From Thermohalobaculum sp039028795 (GTDB lineage Bacteria; Pseudomonadota; Alphaproteobacteria; Rhodobacterales; Rhodobacteraceae), in contig JBCCHJ010000003.1 in NCBI GenBank assembly GCA_039028795.1, positions 62,001 through 126,000 of the forward strand: a stretch of DNA of 64,000 nt. Direction: 5' to 3'. The translations under genes were made by a program, and so were the position numbers. The notes under the pieces are model-generated. The model was given only the letters and a program-made list of their open reading frames with translations. It was not told the origin of the DNA and made no database searches. Positions 42,346-51,178 of the stretch are shown here, one piece after another (position 1 is the stretch's first letter; every line of letters starts with the position of its first letter).

Positions 42346-42490
42346 TGGAATCGAACGCCGAAGCGCTGAAAACCTCGTACGGCGGGTTCATCATGTAATC
42401 GACGACTGCATCGGGCAGGTCGATGTCTTGTGCGAAAGCGGTGCCGTAGCAAAGCGCCACTGCGCCAGCGATTGCCCGTACCGAGCGCAT
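42287..42490 (-). CDS. 67-aa exported leader protein, candidate N-terminus of the gene at 41707-42345
   Basis: The ATG at 42488-42490 overlaps the soxB stop (TGATG). A signal peptide (about 20 residues, ending in TAFAQ) is followed by DIDLPDAVVDYMMNPPYEVFSASAFDSS and then a low-complexity end rich in Gly and Pro that looks out of frame. The abrupt change near residue 49 coincides with the point where the neighbouring frame becomes protein-like. This supports a frameshift rather than a natural short product. Confidence 0.55.
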   Translation of the reverse strand: MRSVRAIAGAVALCYGTAFAQDIDLPDAVVDYMMNPPYEVFSASAFDSSDARRFESDPTGCPGSGPG

Positions 42491-43734
42491 CAATGCGCAA
42501 CAGCCGCAGCCACGCTTTCGTCAATCATCCTGCCTTCCCGGAAGCGGTCCAGGCTAAATGGGTCGGTGATCTCGTCACCGCCGTTCGCAACGAGACCAGC
42601 AGTGGCGAAGCCTGACCCTGGGATTGCCTTGAATCCGCCAGTGCCCCAACCGCAGTTAATGAAGACGTTCTGGACCGGTGTCTTTGAAATGATCGGTGAC
42701 CGGTCCCCGGTCATATCGACTATCCCGCCCCATTGGCGCAGCATCTTCAACCGGGACAGCATCGGGAACGTCTCGCAAAGTGCCGCAACCGTTTCCTCGA
42801 TATGCTGGAATGATCCGCGCTGAGTGTAGTTGTTGTAGCCGTCTGCACCCCCGCCGATGACCATTTCGCCCTTGTCGGACTGGCTCATATACCCGTGCAC
42901 GGTGTTGGCCATGACGACGCAATCCATGACAGGCTTGATGGGCTCGGACACCAAAGCTTGCAAAGCAACGGATTCAACCGGCAACCGGAAGCCTGCCATA
43001 TCGGCGAGCACCCCGGAATGACCGGCAACGACAATACAAAGCTTGGCGCAGTCGATCGTGCCCTTTGTGGTCTGCACGCCGGTGACTTTGCCGTTGTGTG
43101 TATCAATTCCGGTGACCTCGCACTGCTGGATAATGTCAACGCCGAGATCCGAGGCCGCACGAGCATAACCCCAAGCCACCGCATCGTGCCGGGCAGTGCC
43201 ACCACGGGGCTGCCACAACCCGCCAAGCACTGGATAGCGGGGGCCATCGATATTGATAATCGGGCAGATATGCTTGACGTCGTCGGGCGTTGCCCACTCC
43301 GTGGCGATACGCGCCGCCGCATTGGCATGCGCCGTGCGCTGCAACGCCCGCTTTTCATGCTCTGTCTGAGCCAGCATCATCACACCGCGCGGGCTGAACA
43401 TGATGTTGAAGTTCAATTCTTGAGAGAGGTCCTCGTAGAGCGAACGCGACAGCTCATAGACTCCGGCTGATGCCGGCTGTAGATAGTTTGACCGGATGAT
43501 CGTGGTGTTGCGCCCGGTATTGCCACCGCCCAGCCATCCTTTCTCCAAGACCGCCACATTGCGGATGCCATGCTCTTTTGCCAAATAATAGGCTGTGGCC
43601 AGGCCATGACCGCCGGCACCAACAATGACCACTTCGTAACGTTCCCGTGGTGCTGGGTTACGCCAGGCGCGCTCCCACCCCTGGTGATAGCTGAGCGCGC
43701 GGCGCGCGATGGCAAAGGCGGAATAGCGTTGCAT
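42490..43734 (-). CDS. soxB: Sarcosine oxidase beta subunit (414 aa)
   Basis: This is the FAD/FMN-binding catalytic subunit of heterotetrameric sarcosine oxidase. The dinucleotide motif VVIVGAGGHGLATAYYLAKEHG lies at about 34-55, followed by GGNTGRNTTIIRSNY and the C-terminal GWGTGGFKAIPGSG typical of SoxB. The length is normal. The start ATG is at 43732-43734 with only a weak ribosome site. In relatives, soxD follows within a few nucleotides. Here the next gene is the exported frame at 42287-42490, and soxD lies 2.2 kb downstream. Confidence 0.96.
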   Translation of the reverse strand: MQRYSAFAIARRALSYHQGWERAWRNPAPRERYEVVIVGAGGHGLATAYYLAKEHGIRNVAVLEKGWLGGGNTGRNTTIIRSNYLQPASAGVYELSRSLYEDLSQELNFNIMFSPRGVMMLAQTEHEKRALQRTAHANAAARIATEWATPDDVKHICPIINIDGPRYPVLGGLWQPRGGTARHDAVAWGYARAASDLGVDIIQQCEVTGIDTHNGKVTGVQTTKGTIDCAKLCIVVAGHSGVLADMAGFRLPVESVALQALVSEPIKPVMDCVVMANTVHGYMSQSDKGEMVIGGGADGYNNYTQRGSFQHIEETVAALCETFPMLSRLKMLRQWGGIVDMTGDRSPIISKTPVQNVFINCGWGTGGFKAIPGSGFATAGLVANGGDEITDPFSLDRFREGRMIDESVAAAVAH

Positions 43735-43974
43735 CTCTGTGACTTTCGGGCACCGTTAAGGATTGGGTCGGAACCTATCCGAATATTGCGACGATGCGAA
43801 ACCGAAAGCGGCGGTGGTGCGACAAGAATCGACACGCTGAGCTAGCGGCGACGAAGGGTTCAACGGCACTTTCGCTGGATCAGAATACCCTGGTGTGACC
43901 CCGCAGGCCATTGCGCTGCGAATTGTGGGCGGTTAGGCGGTTGCAACTTGGCCAACCGCTTTGCCGGAGAGCAA

Positions 43975-45168
43975 ATGACCGCCTTTGTCGTGATCGCTGC
44001 TTTGGGAATGCTTGTCGCCATTGGCGTGATCGCCGCGCCTTTGATCACGCGCCGCACTGACGCGCTGAACCATGACCAGGCTGACTCGCAGGTCTTTCGC
44101 GATCAGTTGGCCGAGGTCGACCGCGATCTGGCCAGAGGCGCGATCAGTCCTGAGGAAGCGGAAGGGGCGCGTATCGAAGTGTCGCGCCGTCTTTTGAAGG
44201 CGGATCGCGAAAGCAAGACCCGGTCCGGCCTATCGCCCGGTCCCAAGGGCCTGTCCCGCGCCGCCGCAGTAATCGTACTGGTCGCTGTGCCGGCCTTAGC
44301 GCTGAGTCTCTATGCCGAATTGGGCCAGCCGGGCCTACCAGGGCAACCATTAGAAGAGCGGATCACTGCCGCATCTGCTCGCCTGAGCCAGGCAGAGGCA
44401 GAATCTCGAGCTGCGTTGGATCCCGCTCCGCCAATTACCGACGAGGAACTGGCTGAACATCTGTCTCGCTTGGAAGAGATCGTCGCGACACGCCCAAATG
44501 ACCCGGAAGGCCAACGGCTGATGGGCATCACCCAATTGCGGGTTGGGCGATATGTGGCAGCCCGCGAGGCCTTTGACCGGTATCTGGACCTGGCAGATCA
44601 GGTCAGCGCTGACACCCATGCCAGCCATGCTGAAGCGATGGTTCTCGCTGCAGATGGATATGTTTCCCGAGAGGCTGGTGACGCCCTGCAGCAAGCATTT
44701 CGCAAGGACCCTGAAAACCGGACCGCCCGATACTACGCAGGCGTCGCACTGGCCCAGTCCGGTCGATTTGCCGAGGCCATCCAGCTTTGGCAACGGTTGC
44801 GGGCTGAATTGCCGGAAGGCTCACAGGTTGCGCTAACATTGGATGCCTTGCTGGCAGATGCCCGCGGTCGCTTGGCAATGACTGTTCGGCCAGGCCCAAA
44901 CCAAGAAGATATCGAGGCCGCAGGGCAGATGACGCCTGAGGAACGGGCCCAGATGATTGCCGGGATGGTGGCCCGGTTTGAAACTCGGCTGACATCGCAA
45001 GGCGGTGAAGTCGAAGATTGGGTCCGCCTGATGGCGATGTATATGCAGCTACAGCGCCCTGAGGATGCGCGGCGAATTTACGACCTGGGTGTCGCCGCAC
45101 AACGTGAACAATCGGCCCGTTCTTTCATGAAGGAACAGGCACTGCTGTTGGGAATGAAGGTCGAATGA
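43975..45168 (+). CDS. ccmI: Cytochrome c biogenesis protein CcmI (397 aa)
   Basis: CcmI holds apocytochrome c for heme attachment in the system I pathway. The N-terminal membrane segment (about 1-20), a cytoplasmic loop (about 25-90), a second membrane segment (about 91-110) and a TPR domain with repeats (about 150-390) match the family. I chose the ATG at 43975, which has GGAGAG upstream. The TTG nine codons earlier is less likely. The stop overlaps the ruvX start by 4 nt. The ccmF and ccmH genes lie about 8 kb away at 52432-54977. Confidence 0.9.
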   Translation: MTAFVVIAALGMLVAIGVIAAPLITRRTDALNHDQADSQVFRDQLAEVDRDLARGAISPEEAEGARIEVSRRLLKADRESKTRSGLSPGPKGLSRAAAVIVLVAVPALALSLYAELGQPGLPGQPLEERITAASARLSQAEAESRAALDPAPPITDEELAEHLSRLEEIVATRPNDPEGQRLMGITQLRVGRYVAAREAFDRYLDLADQVSADTHASHAEAMVLAADGYVSREAGDALQQAFRKDPENRTARYYAGVALAQSGRFAEAIQLWQRLRAELPEGSQVALTLDALLADARGRLAMTVRPGPNQEDIEAAGQMTPEERAQMIAGMVARFETRLTSQGGEVEDWVRLMAMYMQLQRPEDARRIYDLGVAAQREQSARSFMKEQALLLGMKVE

Positions 45169-45635
45169 CGCCGTTGGAGGATGTGCAGGATCTTCCGCCG
45201 ATGGGAGCATTGATGGGGCTGGATCCCGGCACCAAAACCATTGGCGTTGCCGTTTCGGATGGGCTGCGTTTGACGGCAACGGCATTGGAGACGATCAGAC
45301 GCAAAAAATTCACTCAGGATGCAGAGCGCCTGAAGGACATCGCACTCGGCCGCTCAATCGTCGGGGTCGTGATCGGCTTGCCACTGAACATGGATGGATC
45401 AGAAGGCCCGCGCGTGCAGTCGGCGCGCGCCTTCGCGCTGAATGTTACCAAGGCATTGGATCTGCCGGTGGCCTTTTGGGACGAACGTCTGACCACGGCC
45501 GCAGCTGAACGCACCTTATTGGAGGCGGATGCTTCTCGAAAACGTCGGAAAGAGGTGATCGATAGCCTGGCCGCCCAGTATATTCTGCAAGGCGCGCTGG
45601 ATAGGCTGGCGGCGAGCGGTGGATCCGGCATATGA
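45165..45635 (+). CDS. ruvX: Putative pre-16S rRNA nuclease / Holliday junction resolvase-like RuvX/YqgF (156 aa)
   Basis: This is an RNase H-fold nuclease of the YqgF family, involved in 16S rRNA 5'-end maturation in E. coli. Family motifs GLDPGTKTIGVAVSD, VVIGLPLNMDG, FWDERLTT and DSLAAQYILQ contain the expected acidic residues. The ATG overlaps ccmI by 4 nt and the stop overlaps the DUF1289 gene by 4 nt. The N-terminus has about 15 extra residues before the first motif, so a later start cannot be excluded. Confidence 0.93.
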   Translation: MTPLEDVQDLPPMGALMGLDPGTKTIGVAVSDGLRLTATALETIRRKKFTQDAERLKDIALGRSIVGVVIGLPLNMDGSEGPRVQSARAFALNVTKALDLPVAFWDERLTTAAAERTLLEADASRKRRKEVIDSLAAQYILQGALDRLAASGGSGI

Positions 45636-45865
45636 GCGACGAAATATGGATCAGGGACGAGATCGAAAGCCCCTGTAAGAAGCTATGTGCAATCCACCGC
45701 GCGTCCGGGTTGTGCGTCGGTTGCTACCGTACCGGAGACGAGATCGCACGCTGGTCGATCCTGTCGCCTGAAGAGCGCAGACGGGTGATGGAAGAGCTTC
45801 CAGCCAGGGAATCTTTGATTGCAAAGCGCAAAGGCGGACGCAAAGCGCGACGGACGATTCGATAA
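45632..45865 (+). CDS. DUF1289 family protein (77 aa)
   Basis: This small protein has the DUF1289 pattern SPCKKLCAIHRASGLCVGCYRTGDEIARW, with four cysteines that probably bind a metal. The C-terminus is strongly basic (KRKGGRKARR). The ATG overlaps the ruvX stop (ATGA), so ccmI, ruvX and this gene are coupled. The function of the family is unknown. Confidence 0.88.
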   Translation: MSDEIWIRDEIESPCKKLCAIHRASGLCVGCYRTGDEIARWSILSPEERRRVMEELPARESLIAKRKGGRKARRTIR

Positions 45866-46043
45866 TTCTCCGCTATTTCAGGATTTTCCGCTGGTTTGTT
45901 TGCAAGATTCACAGGGTTTCAAGCGATACGCCCCAAAAAGCGTTTACCTTTTGGATTCATTTGAAATCTTAGATAAAGTTGCTCGAGTCGCACCTTATTG
46001 GGCAAAATGCTGCTTATTCGCGACTGCATTGAAGGGGTTTTTG

Positions 46044-46745
46044 GTGCGTACTGATCTGATCTACTGGTTGGTCGTGGTCGCCTCGCTTACCGCGGTAGCG
46101 TTGTTCCTGGCCGGCCCGCCGGACGGAGGTCATGTCGGCTTCGTCAGATCCGCCCAATACCTGGTCTATTTTGTCGTCTTCGCTGCAGGACTGACCATCG
46201 CGGGCGCCGTACGCCTATTGGCCCGTGGTGGGGCGGAAACCGCACGACATTCGGTCCTTTGGGTCTGCATGGTGACCGTCGGCATCTTTGCCTATTCCAG
46301 CAAGACAGAACTGCGTGCGTTGTACGAGCACGCCAAGGGCGAGATTTACCCATCGGTCGCCCTTTCAACCGAACAAGGCGAGGCGCAGTTCCGCAGAACC
46401 TGGGATGGCCACTACCGTGTAGAAGCCCAGGTCAATGGCGTCACTGAGCGGCTGCTGATCGACACGGGTGCATCGATGGTACTGTTGCCCTATGAGCGGA
46501 TTGCGGAATTTGGGATCGATCCGGCATCGCTGGACTTCCGGGTTCCCGTCACAACAGCCAACGGCAAATCGACAGTGGCGCCAGTCACGATCAAGTCCAT
46601 CCGCATTGGACAGATCGAAGTTTCTAATGTGCCCGCTGCGGTGGCGCATCCAGGTCGCTTGAAGATGGGCCTTCTGGGCATGAGCTTTCTGGACAAACTT
46701 GAAGAGACATCGTTCCGCGGCGACCGTCTGATCCTGCGGCAATAG
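46044..46745 (+). CDS. Membrane-anchored retropepsin-like aspartic protease, TIGR02281 type (233 aa)
   Basis: Three N-terminal hydrophobic segments (about 6-22, 36-58 and 70-85) are followed by a single-domain aspartic protease region with the catalytic LLIDTGASMVLLP and the conserved GLLGMSFLDKLEE. The family acts as a dimer in retroviruses, but the bacterial role is unclear. I chose a GTG at 46044, preceded by AAGGGG. The open frame extends upstream to 45819 without family features. It is convergent with the dioxygenase gene 2 nt away. Confidence 0.85.
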   Translation: MRTDLIYWLVVVASLTAVALFLAGPPDGGHVGFVRSAQYLVYFVVFAAGLTIAGAVRLLARGGAETARHSVLWVCMVTVGIFAYSSKTELRALYEHAKGEIYPSVALSTEQGEAQFRRTWDGHYRVEAQVNGVTERLLIDTGASMVLLPYERIAEFGIDPASLDFRVPVTTANGKSTVAPVTIKSIRIGQIEVSNVPAAVAHPGRLKMGLLGMSFLDKLEETSFRGDRLILRQ

Positions 46746-46747
46746 CC

Positions 46748-47548
46748 CTAAGGGCGATCCAGCCACCAACCCGGTTCAGCGCCGGGAAACGGATCCGGCC
46801 GAAAGTAAGCAATCATCCGCATACCCTCGCCGCCGGACCAAGGCGCGACCCCATGTAAGGCCAGCCGGTGGATCAGATACGATTGACCCACGCCTGCGTG
46901 AACAGTTACGCGGGCGCAAGTTTCAAAGCAGCGCCGTCGGGCAGCGACATAGATATCGGTGACATCTTCTGCGGACCAATCCTTGGGCGAAATACCTGCA
47001 AATCGATCCTGAAAGGCCGCGCGCATGATCTCGTGCGAGCCTTCATAAACAGTCACCGGCGCAGCGTTTGGGCCGGCGTCGGTCATCGGCAGTCCCAGGA
47101 TAAATCCATGCACTTCACCCAGCGCCCGCCGCCGGTCCGGACCAACGCGCAATAACCCATCAACATGGGCCGCATCACGGTTCTTTCGAAAGCCGAAAGC
47201 TGCCTCGGTCTCCCCTTCCCAGGGTTGCGGATAGCCTGGAAAACAAATCGAGATCTGACCGGGATCCCAGGCAAAGCCGTCCAGTCCCAACTGGTCACGC
47301 ACGAAGTCGATCACCGCTCCGGTTAATGGCGGCACGCCATCTGATGGAATTGCGGCATCAGCATCGTTCGGCAGCACATTAACCCCAGCGAACCATGTCC
47401 CTCCGCATCTAAGCCATTTGCGGCGTTGCTCCGGATCACGCAAAGTGGCCTCCGCCACAGGCGTCGCGCGGCGAACCCAATCCAGAACGTTGTCGTCAAC
47501 AGCAAACCGCTGCCAGCCAAGGCTGAAAAAGTCGCCGTCTTCGGTCAT
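46748..47548 (-). CDS. Phytanoyl-CoA dioxygenase-like Fe(II)/2-oxoglutarate oxygenase (266 aa)
   Basis: The protein has the double-stranded beta-helix pattern of PhyH-type oxygenases. The metal motif HxD is in AAHVDGLL, the distal histidine is in IHRLALHGVAPW, and arginine residues for 2-oxoglutarate follow (GEGMRMIAYFRP). It follows dusA after 1 nt, suggesting co-transcription with a tRNA-modification gene. The substrate is unknown. It might be a small metabolite or an RNA or protein. Confidence 0.82.
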   Translation of the reverse strand: MTEDGDFFSLGWQRFAVDDNVLDWVRRATPVAEATLRDPEQRRKWLRCGGTWFAGVNVLPNDADAAIPSDGVPPLTGAVIDFVRDQLGLDGFAWDPGQISICFPGYPQPWEGETEAAFGFRKNRDAAHVDGLLRVGPDRRRALGEVHGFILGLPMTDAGPNAAPVTVYEGSHEIMRAAFQDRFAGISPKDWSAEDVTDIYVAARRRCFETCARVTVHAGVGQSYLIHRLALHGVAPWSGGEGMRMIAYFRPDPFPGAEPGWWLDRP

Positions 47549-47549
47549 G

Positions 47550-48575
47550 TCATTCGGCCGCCTGAGCCGGGACGATGGTCATCAAAGCCTCTTCGACCAA
47601 TTCCGGACCTGCGCCAGGCAAGTGCGCGCCTTCCGATAGAATGCGCCGCCAGCGTCTGGCCCCGGGCCGCCCGGCGAAACTGCCAAGCATATGCCGCGTG
47701 ATCTGGTGTAGCCGCGCACCATGGATCAGTTCATTTTCGATATATTCGTACATGGCACGGACGGCGATAACGGGGTCTACATCTTGCGTCGCATCACCGA
47801 ATAGCAGGCGATCCGCACTGCCAAGAATGCCGGTCGGATTGTGATAGGCGGCGCGTCCGATCATGACGCCGCTAAACCGCGTAAGATGATTCATTGCTTG
47901 GTCCAAGGTTTCAATGCCACCATTCAGCACGATTTCCAGGTCAGGACGCCGATCCATGACCTGTTCTACCAGAGCATAATCAAGGGGCGGGATCGTCCTG
48001 TTTTCCTTAGGGCTGAGGCCCTGCAGCCATGCCTTGCGCGCGTGAACCGCGAAACTCCGCACGCCCTTTGCGGCAATGCGATCGATGAAATCCGGCAGGA
48101 CTTTCTCAGGATCTTGGTCATCGACCCCGATGCGGCATTTGACCGTAATCTCCGGCCCGCCCTGGGCAGCCTCGAACATCGCAGTAACACAATCCGCGAC
48201 CAATTCCGGGCTACGCATCAAACAGGCCCCAAAGGCACCGTTCTGCACACGATCCGATGGGCAGCCACAGTTCAGATTGATCTCGCAGAACCCATAGTCT
48301 CGGGCAATCGTGACGGCCCGGTGCAAAACTTCGGGTTCGGAGCCGCCCAATTGTAGGGCCAAAGGGTGCTCCAACGAGGAATGCTTAAGCCATCGCTCTG
48401 GGTCGCCGTGGATCAAGGCGTTAGCCGTAAGCATTTCCGTGTAAAGCAGCGCTCGACGAGACAATTTTCGGTGGAATACACGGCAATGGCGATCTGTCCA
48501 CTCCATCATCGGCGCGACGGAGAGGCGCCTATCGACTGGTATCTTTGTGTTTCCTAGATCGTCCACGTTTTCCAT
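47550..48575 (-). CDS. dusA: tRNA-dihydrouridine synthase A (341 aa)
   Basis: This FMN-dependent enzyme reduces uridines in the tRNA D-loop. Family signatures SVAPMMEWTDRHCRVFHR, LQLGGSEPEVL, NLNCGCPSDRVQNGAFGACLM (active-site Cys) and VLNGGIETLDQA are clear. I chose the ATG at 48573-48575, because the longer frame to 48641 adds a non-conserved leader. The dioxygenase gene follows after 1 nt. Confidence 0.95.
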   Translation of the reverse strand: MENVDDLGNTKIPVDRRLSVAPMMEWTDRHCRVFHRKLSRRALLYTEMLTANALIHGDPERWLKHSSLEHPLALQLGGSEPEVLHRAVTIARDYGFCEINLNCGCPSDRVQNGAFGACLMRSPELVADCVTAMFEAAQGGPEITVKCRIGVDDQDPEKVLPDFIDRIAAKGVRSFAVHARKAWLQGLSPKENRTIPPLDYALVEQVMDRRPDLEIVLNGGIETLDQAMNHLTRFSGVMIGRAAYHNPTGILGSADRLLFGDATQDVDPVIAVRAMYEYIENELIHGARLHQITRHMLGSFAGRPGARRWRRILSEGAHLPGAGPELVEEALMTIVPAQAAE

Positions 48576-48904
48576 CGGTCCGATATGCACCCAATTAAGT
48601 GCAACTTTCGCGCATCTTCGCCCAATCTTAGGGTGCTTCACCTAATAGTAGGCCTGCTCAGGATCATAGCCGGCTCTATATCTAGCGACCTCCTAGGAGC
48701 GGTCGCACGTCATAAACTAGGCAGATTGTTCGGCGCAAGTTAGAGCGATCGCCACTCGGTGCAATTCATTTACAGGCGGCGATCAGTGGACAAAGGCCGC
48801 CACGGCGCCACTAGCCCGCAGAACGCGGGCCATCCTAAGTTTGAAGCGATCCGGCGCTCACGGACTGCTGATTGTCGGTGCTGGCTCGCCCAGTCAAGGC
48901 AGTG
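48576..48904. other. Intergenic region between dusA and the TonB receptor gene
   Basis: This is a 329-nt gap with no gene. It holds two GC hairpins. One is GCGACC/GGTCGC at 48685-48706, with an inner TCCTAGGA palindrome. The other is a tighter GCCCGC/GCGGGC at 48814-48830, 75 nt after the TonB-receptor stop, which may end that transcript although no T-run follows. The dusA promoter should lie near 48580-48680. Confidence 0.45.
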
Positions 48905-51082
48905 TTAAAATCGCACCCGGCCACCGACGCCAAAGCGCCGAGGTTGGCCTGGAATGCCCAGCGAAACGGGGCTGCCAGTTGGTGTGGCCCCAAACAGGAA
49001 CGCAGTTTCAGAATAGCTCTCGTCCAGAAGGTTATCAACGAAGGCATAGACCCCGATCTCATCACTGTCCCATCCGGCGCGGAGATTGATGATATCGAAA
49101 CTCTCCAGGTCCAACGAGTTTTGAGGATCGATGGTGCGCGATCCAACGAATTGGTATTCGGCCCGCGAAAAGACGTCGCCAGACAAGTTAAACAGCTCAA
49201 GCGGATGTTCGTATTGAATGGCAGCGTTAAAGCTGACCTGCGGCGCGAACGGCACCTCATTGCCTGGTGTGACCGTGGGATCAGCCGAGGCTGTGATTTC
49301 AGTTTCCAACAGTGCGAAGCCACCCGATAGAGTAAGGCCATCAACCGGACGGACCGCGCCCTCGATCTCGAAGCCATAGGTTTCGGTATCGATGTTCTCG
49401 ATGCTGGACTGGAAGGTGGTGAAGTCGAAGACCTGCACGTGCTCGTCCGTGGTATCTGTAAAGAACCCCGATAGGCTGAAGTCGACGGCTCCATCCATAA
49501 GGCTCCCGCGAACACCCGCCTCGTAGGACCATGTGAACGCGCTCTCGAACTGGCTGACCTGCCCGCCTTGTGCGAGGTCAGTATCGGTCAGCTGGAAACC
49601 TCCGGACTTCGCACCGCGTGAGGCCGATACAAACGCCGTCACGTCATTCGTAAGATCATAGGTGACGGCAGCCCGCCCGGTGACAAGAAAGAAACTCTCA
49701 TCCCCGGTATCCGATGCCGTAGGCAGGAAAGCGAAGCCTGAAAGATCAGTATAAACGCTAGAGAAGTCCTTATTCTCGTATGTCAGCCGCAACCCACCTG
49801 ACACACGCAACGCATCGGTGATCGGGACGATTGCCTCACCAAATCCTGCGAAGCTTGTCGTCGTGAAGGTGCTGTCGAAATCAGCGTTTATGAACCCAGT
49901 CGAATTGAAAATGATATCGAAGTCCAGATCAGACCTAAAGAAGTTCACACCCGCGACCCAGCTTCCGCCATCGCCAATTTCACCATCCAAACGCAGTTCC
50001 TGTGAAATCTGCAGATCTTCGTCGCGCAGGCTGCGGAAGTCTGCATTCGGGTTGATGGAGAAGGCAGGGGGAAAACCCGTCAGTGCCTGGAACACCAAGC
50101 CGTCGGTGTCGTCCGTATCGAAGGTCGAGGTGTAATATTGCAGACCGGTCAGTGCGGTCAGCGTGACGTCAGCGAAGTCGTGGGTGATCGTAAGCCCCGC
50201 ACCAATCGTTTCCAGATCGTAATCAGAAGGAAAGTCGAGGAACAACTGAGGGAAGTCTGGGTTTTCGTTCAACACACCCTGAGTCACTTGCTCATCATAG
50301 TGCCCATATCTAAGGCCGAATCGCACCTCGGTCGCCTCGCCCACATCCCAGATCACTTTGCCATTCGCGGTGACGATATCTTGCTCGCGCGCATCGTCTC
50401 CGATCAGGTTTAGATCAGCAATGTCACCACCCCGCGTGTCGAACTGCGCGGATAATCGGCCCAACACATTCGCTCCCAACGGTCCGCTTGCGATCACGGC
50501 GGCCCGCCCGGACGAGAGGTTGCCAACTTCACCGCGGATTTCGAAGTAAGGCTCTTCGGTCGGATCAGCGGTTGTGATGTTGATTGCGCCCGCCTGGGCA
50601 TTGCGCCCATAGATCGTGTTCTGCGGGCCTCGAAGAACCTCAATCCGCTGCACGTCGAAAAATTCACGGTCCTGCGACCGCACGGGTGTTGGAACCCCGT
50701 CGATAAACACCGGCACCGATGCATCGTCTGCCGATTGCGGAAAGAACGAACCAACGCCGCGAATATTTGGAATATTGCTGCCTCTGAGCCCGGTATCGAC
50801 AAAGTTGAAGCCTGGCGTGCGTCTTCCAAATGTTCGAGCGTCGCGAATACCTTCACGCTCGATCTTTCCAGCATCAAATACCGTTGCCCCAAACGGAAGT
50901 CTTTGCAGGGGTTCTTCCAACTTTCGGGACGTCACGATGATTTCCGGGCCGACCAGTTCTTCTTCGCCATCCGCTTGCTGGGCACGTGCCGGACCGTTCT
51001 GCATTCCCAGTAATATCGTGAAGGTCAAAGTTGACACAGTGGAGTTTGTACGCAACGAAAAGTCTCTTATCATCAACAACAT
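48905..51082 (-). CDS. TonB-dependent outer-membrane receptor, probably for a siderophore (725 aa)
   Basis: This is an outer-membrane active transporter. A signal peptide (about 1-35) is followed by a plug domain (EIIVTSRKLEEPLQRLPFGATVF...RGVGSFFPQSADDASVPVFIDGVP...VEVLRGPQNTIYGRNAQAGAINI) and a beta-barrel ending in the aromatic GVGGRVRF. Its upstream neighbour is an AraC regulator of the PchR/AlcR type, which controls siderophore receptors in other bacteria, so iron-siderophore uptake is the best guess. A GGGGAGAG site precedes the ATG at 51080-51082. An inverted repeat lies 58-74 nt upstream. No ExbB/TonB or siderophore synthesis genes are in the window. Confidence 0.93.
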   Translation of the reverse strand: MLLMIRDFSLRTNSTVSTLTFTILLGMQNGPARAQQADGEEELVGPEIIVTSRKLEEPLQRLPFGATVFDAGKIEREGIRDARTFGRRTPGFNFVDTGLRGSNIPNIRGVGSFFPQSADDASVPVFIDGVPTPVRSQDREFFDVQRIEVLRGPQNTIYGRNAQAGAINITTADPTEEPYFEIRGEVGNLSSGRAAVIASGPLGANVLGRLSAQFDTRGGDIADLNLIGDDAREQDIVTANGKVIWDVGEATEVRFGLRYGHYDEQVTQGVLNENPDFPQLFLDFPSDYDLETIGAGLTITHDFADVTLTALTGLQYYTSTFDTDDTDGLVFQALTGFPPAFSINPNADFRSLRDEDLQISQELRLDGEIGDGGSWVAGVNFFRSDLDFDIIFNSTGFINADFDSTFTTTSFAGFGEAIVPITDALRVSGGLRLTYENKDFSSVYTDLSGFAFLPTASDTGDESFFLVTGRAAVTYDLTNDVTAFVSASRGAKSGGFQLTDTDLAQGGQVSQFESAFTWSYEAGVRGSLMDGAVDFSLSGFFTDTTDEHVQVFDFTTFQSSIENIDTETYGFEIEGAVRPVDGLTLSGGFALLETEITASADPTVTPGNEVPFAPQVSFNAAIQYEHPLELFNLSGDVFSRAEYQFVGSRTIDPQNSLDLESFDIINLRAGWDSDEIGVYAFVDNLLDESYSETAFLFGATPTGSPVSLGIPGQPRRFGVGGRVRF

Positions 51083-51139
51083 ATCACTCTCCCCGTCGTT
51101 GGCGAAGAGAGCTTAGGCCATGCAAAAGCGCAGACGGAA

Positions 51140-51178
51140 CGCATAAGATTTATGCGCCGGGCCAAAAGCTTTATGCGC
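51140..51178. promoter_or_regulatory. Inverted repeat CGCATAA-N3-TTATGCG plus a third half-site, candidate AraC operator
   Basis: A perfect 7-bp inverted repeat spans 51140-51156 (CGCATAAGATTTATGCG), and a third TTATGCGC lies at 51171-51178, overlapping the AraC stop codon. The sites are 58-96 nt upstream of the TonB receptor start, a usual activator position. Confidence 0.6.
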
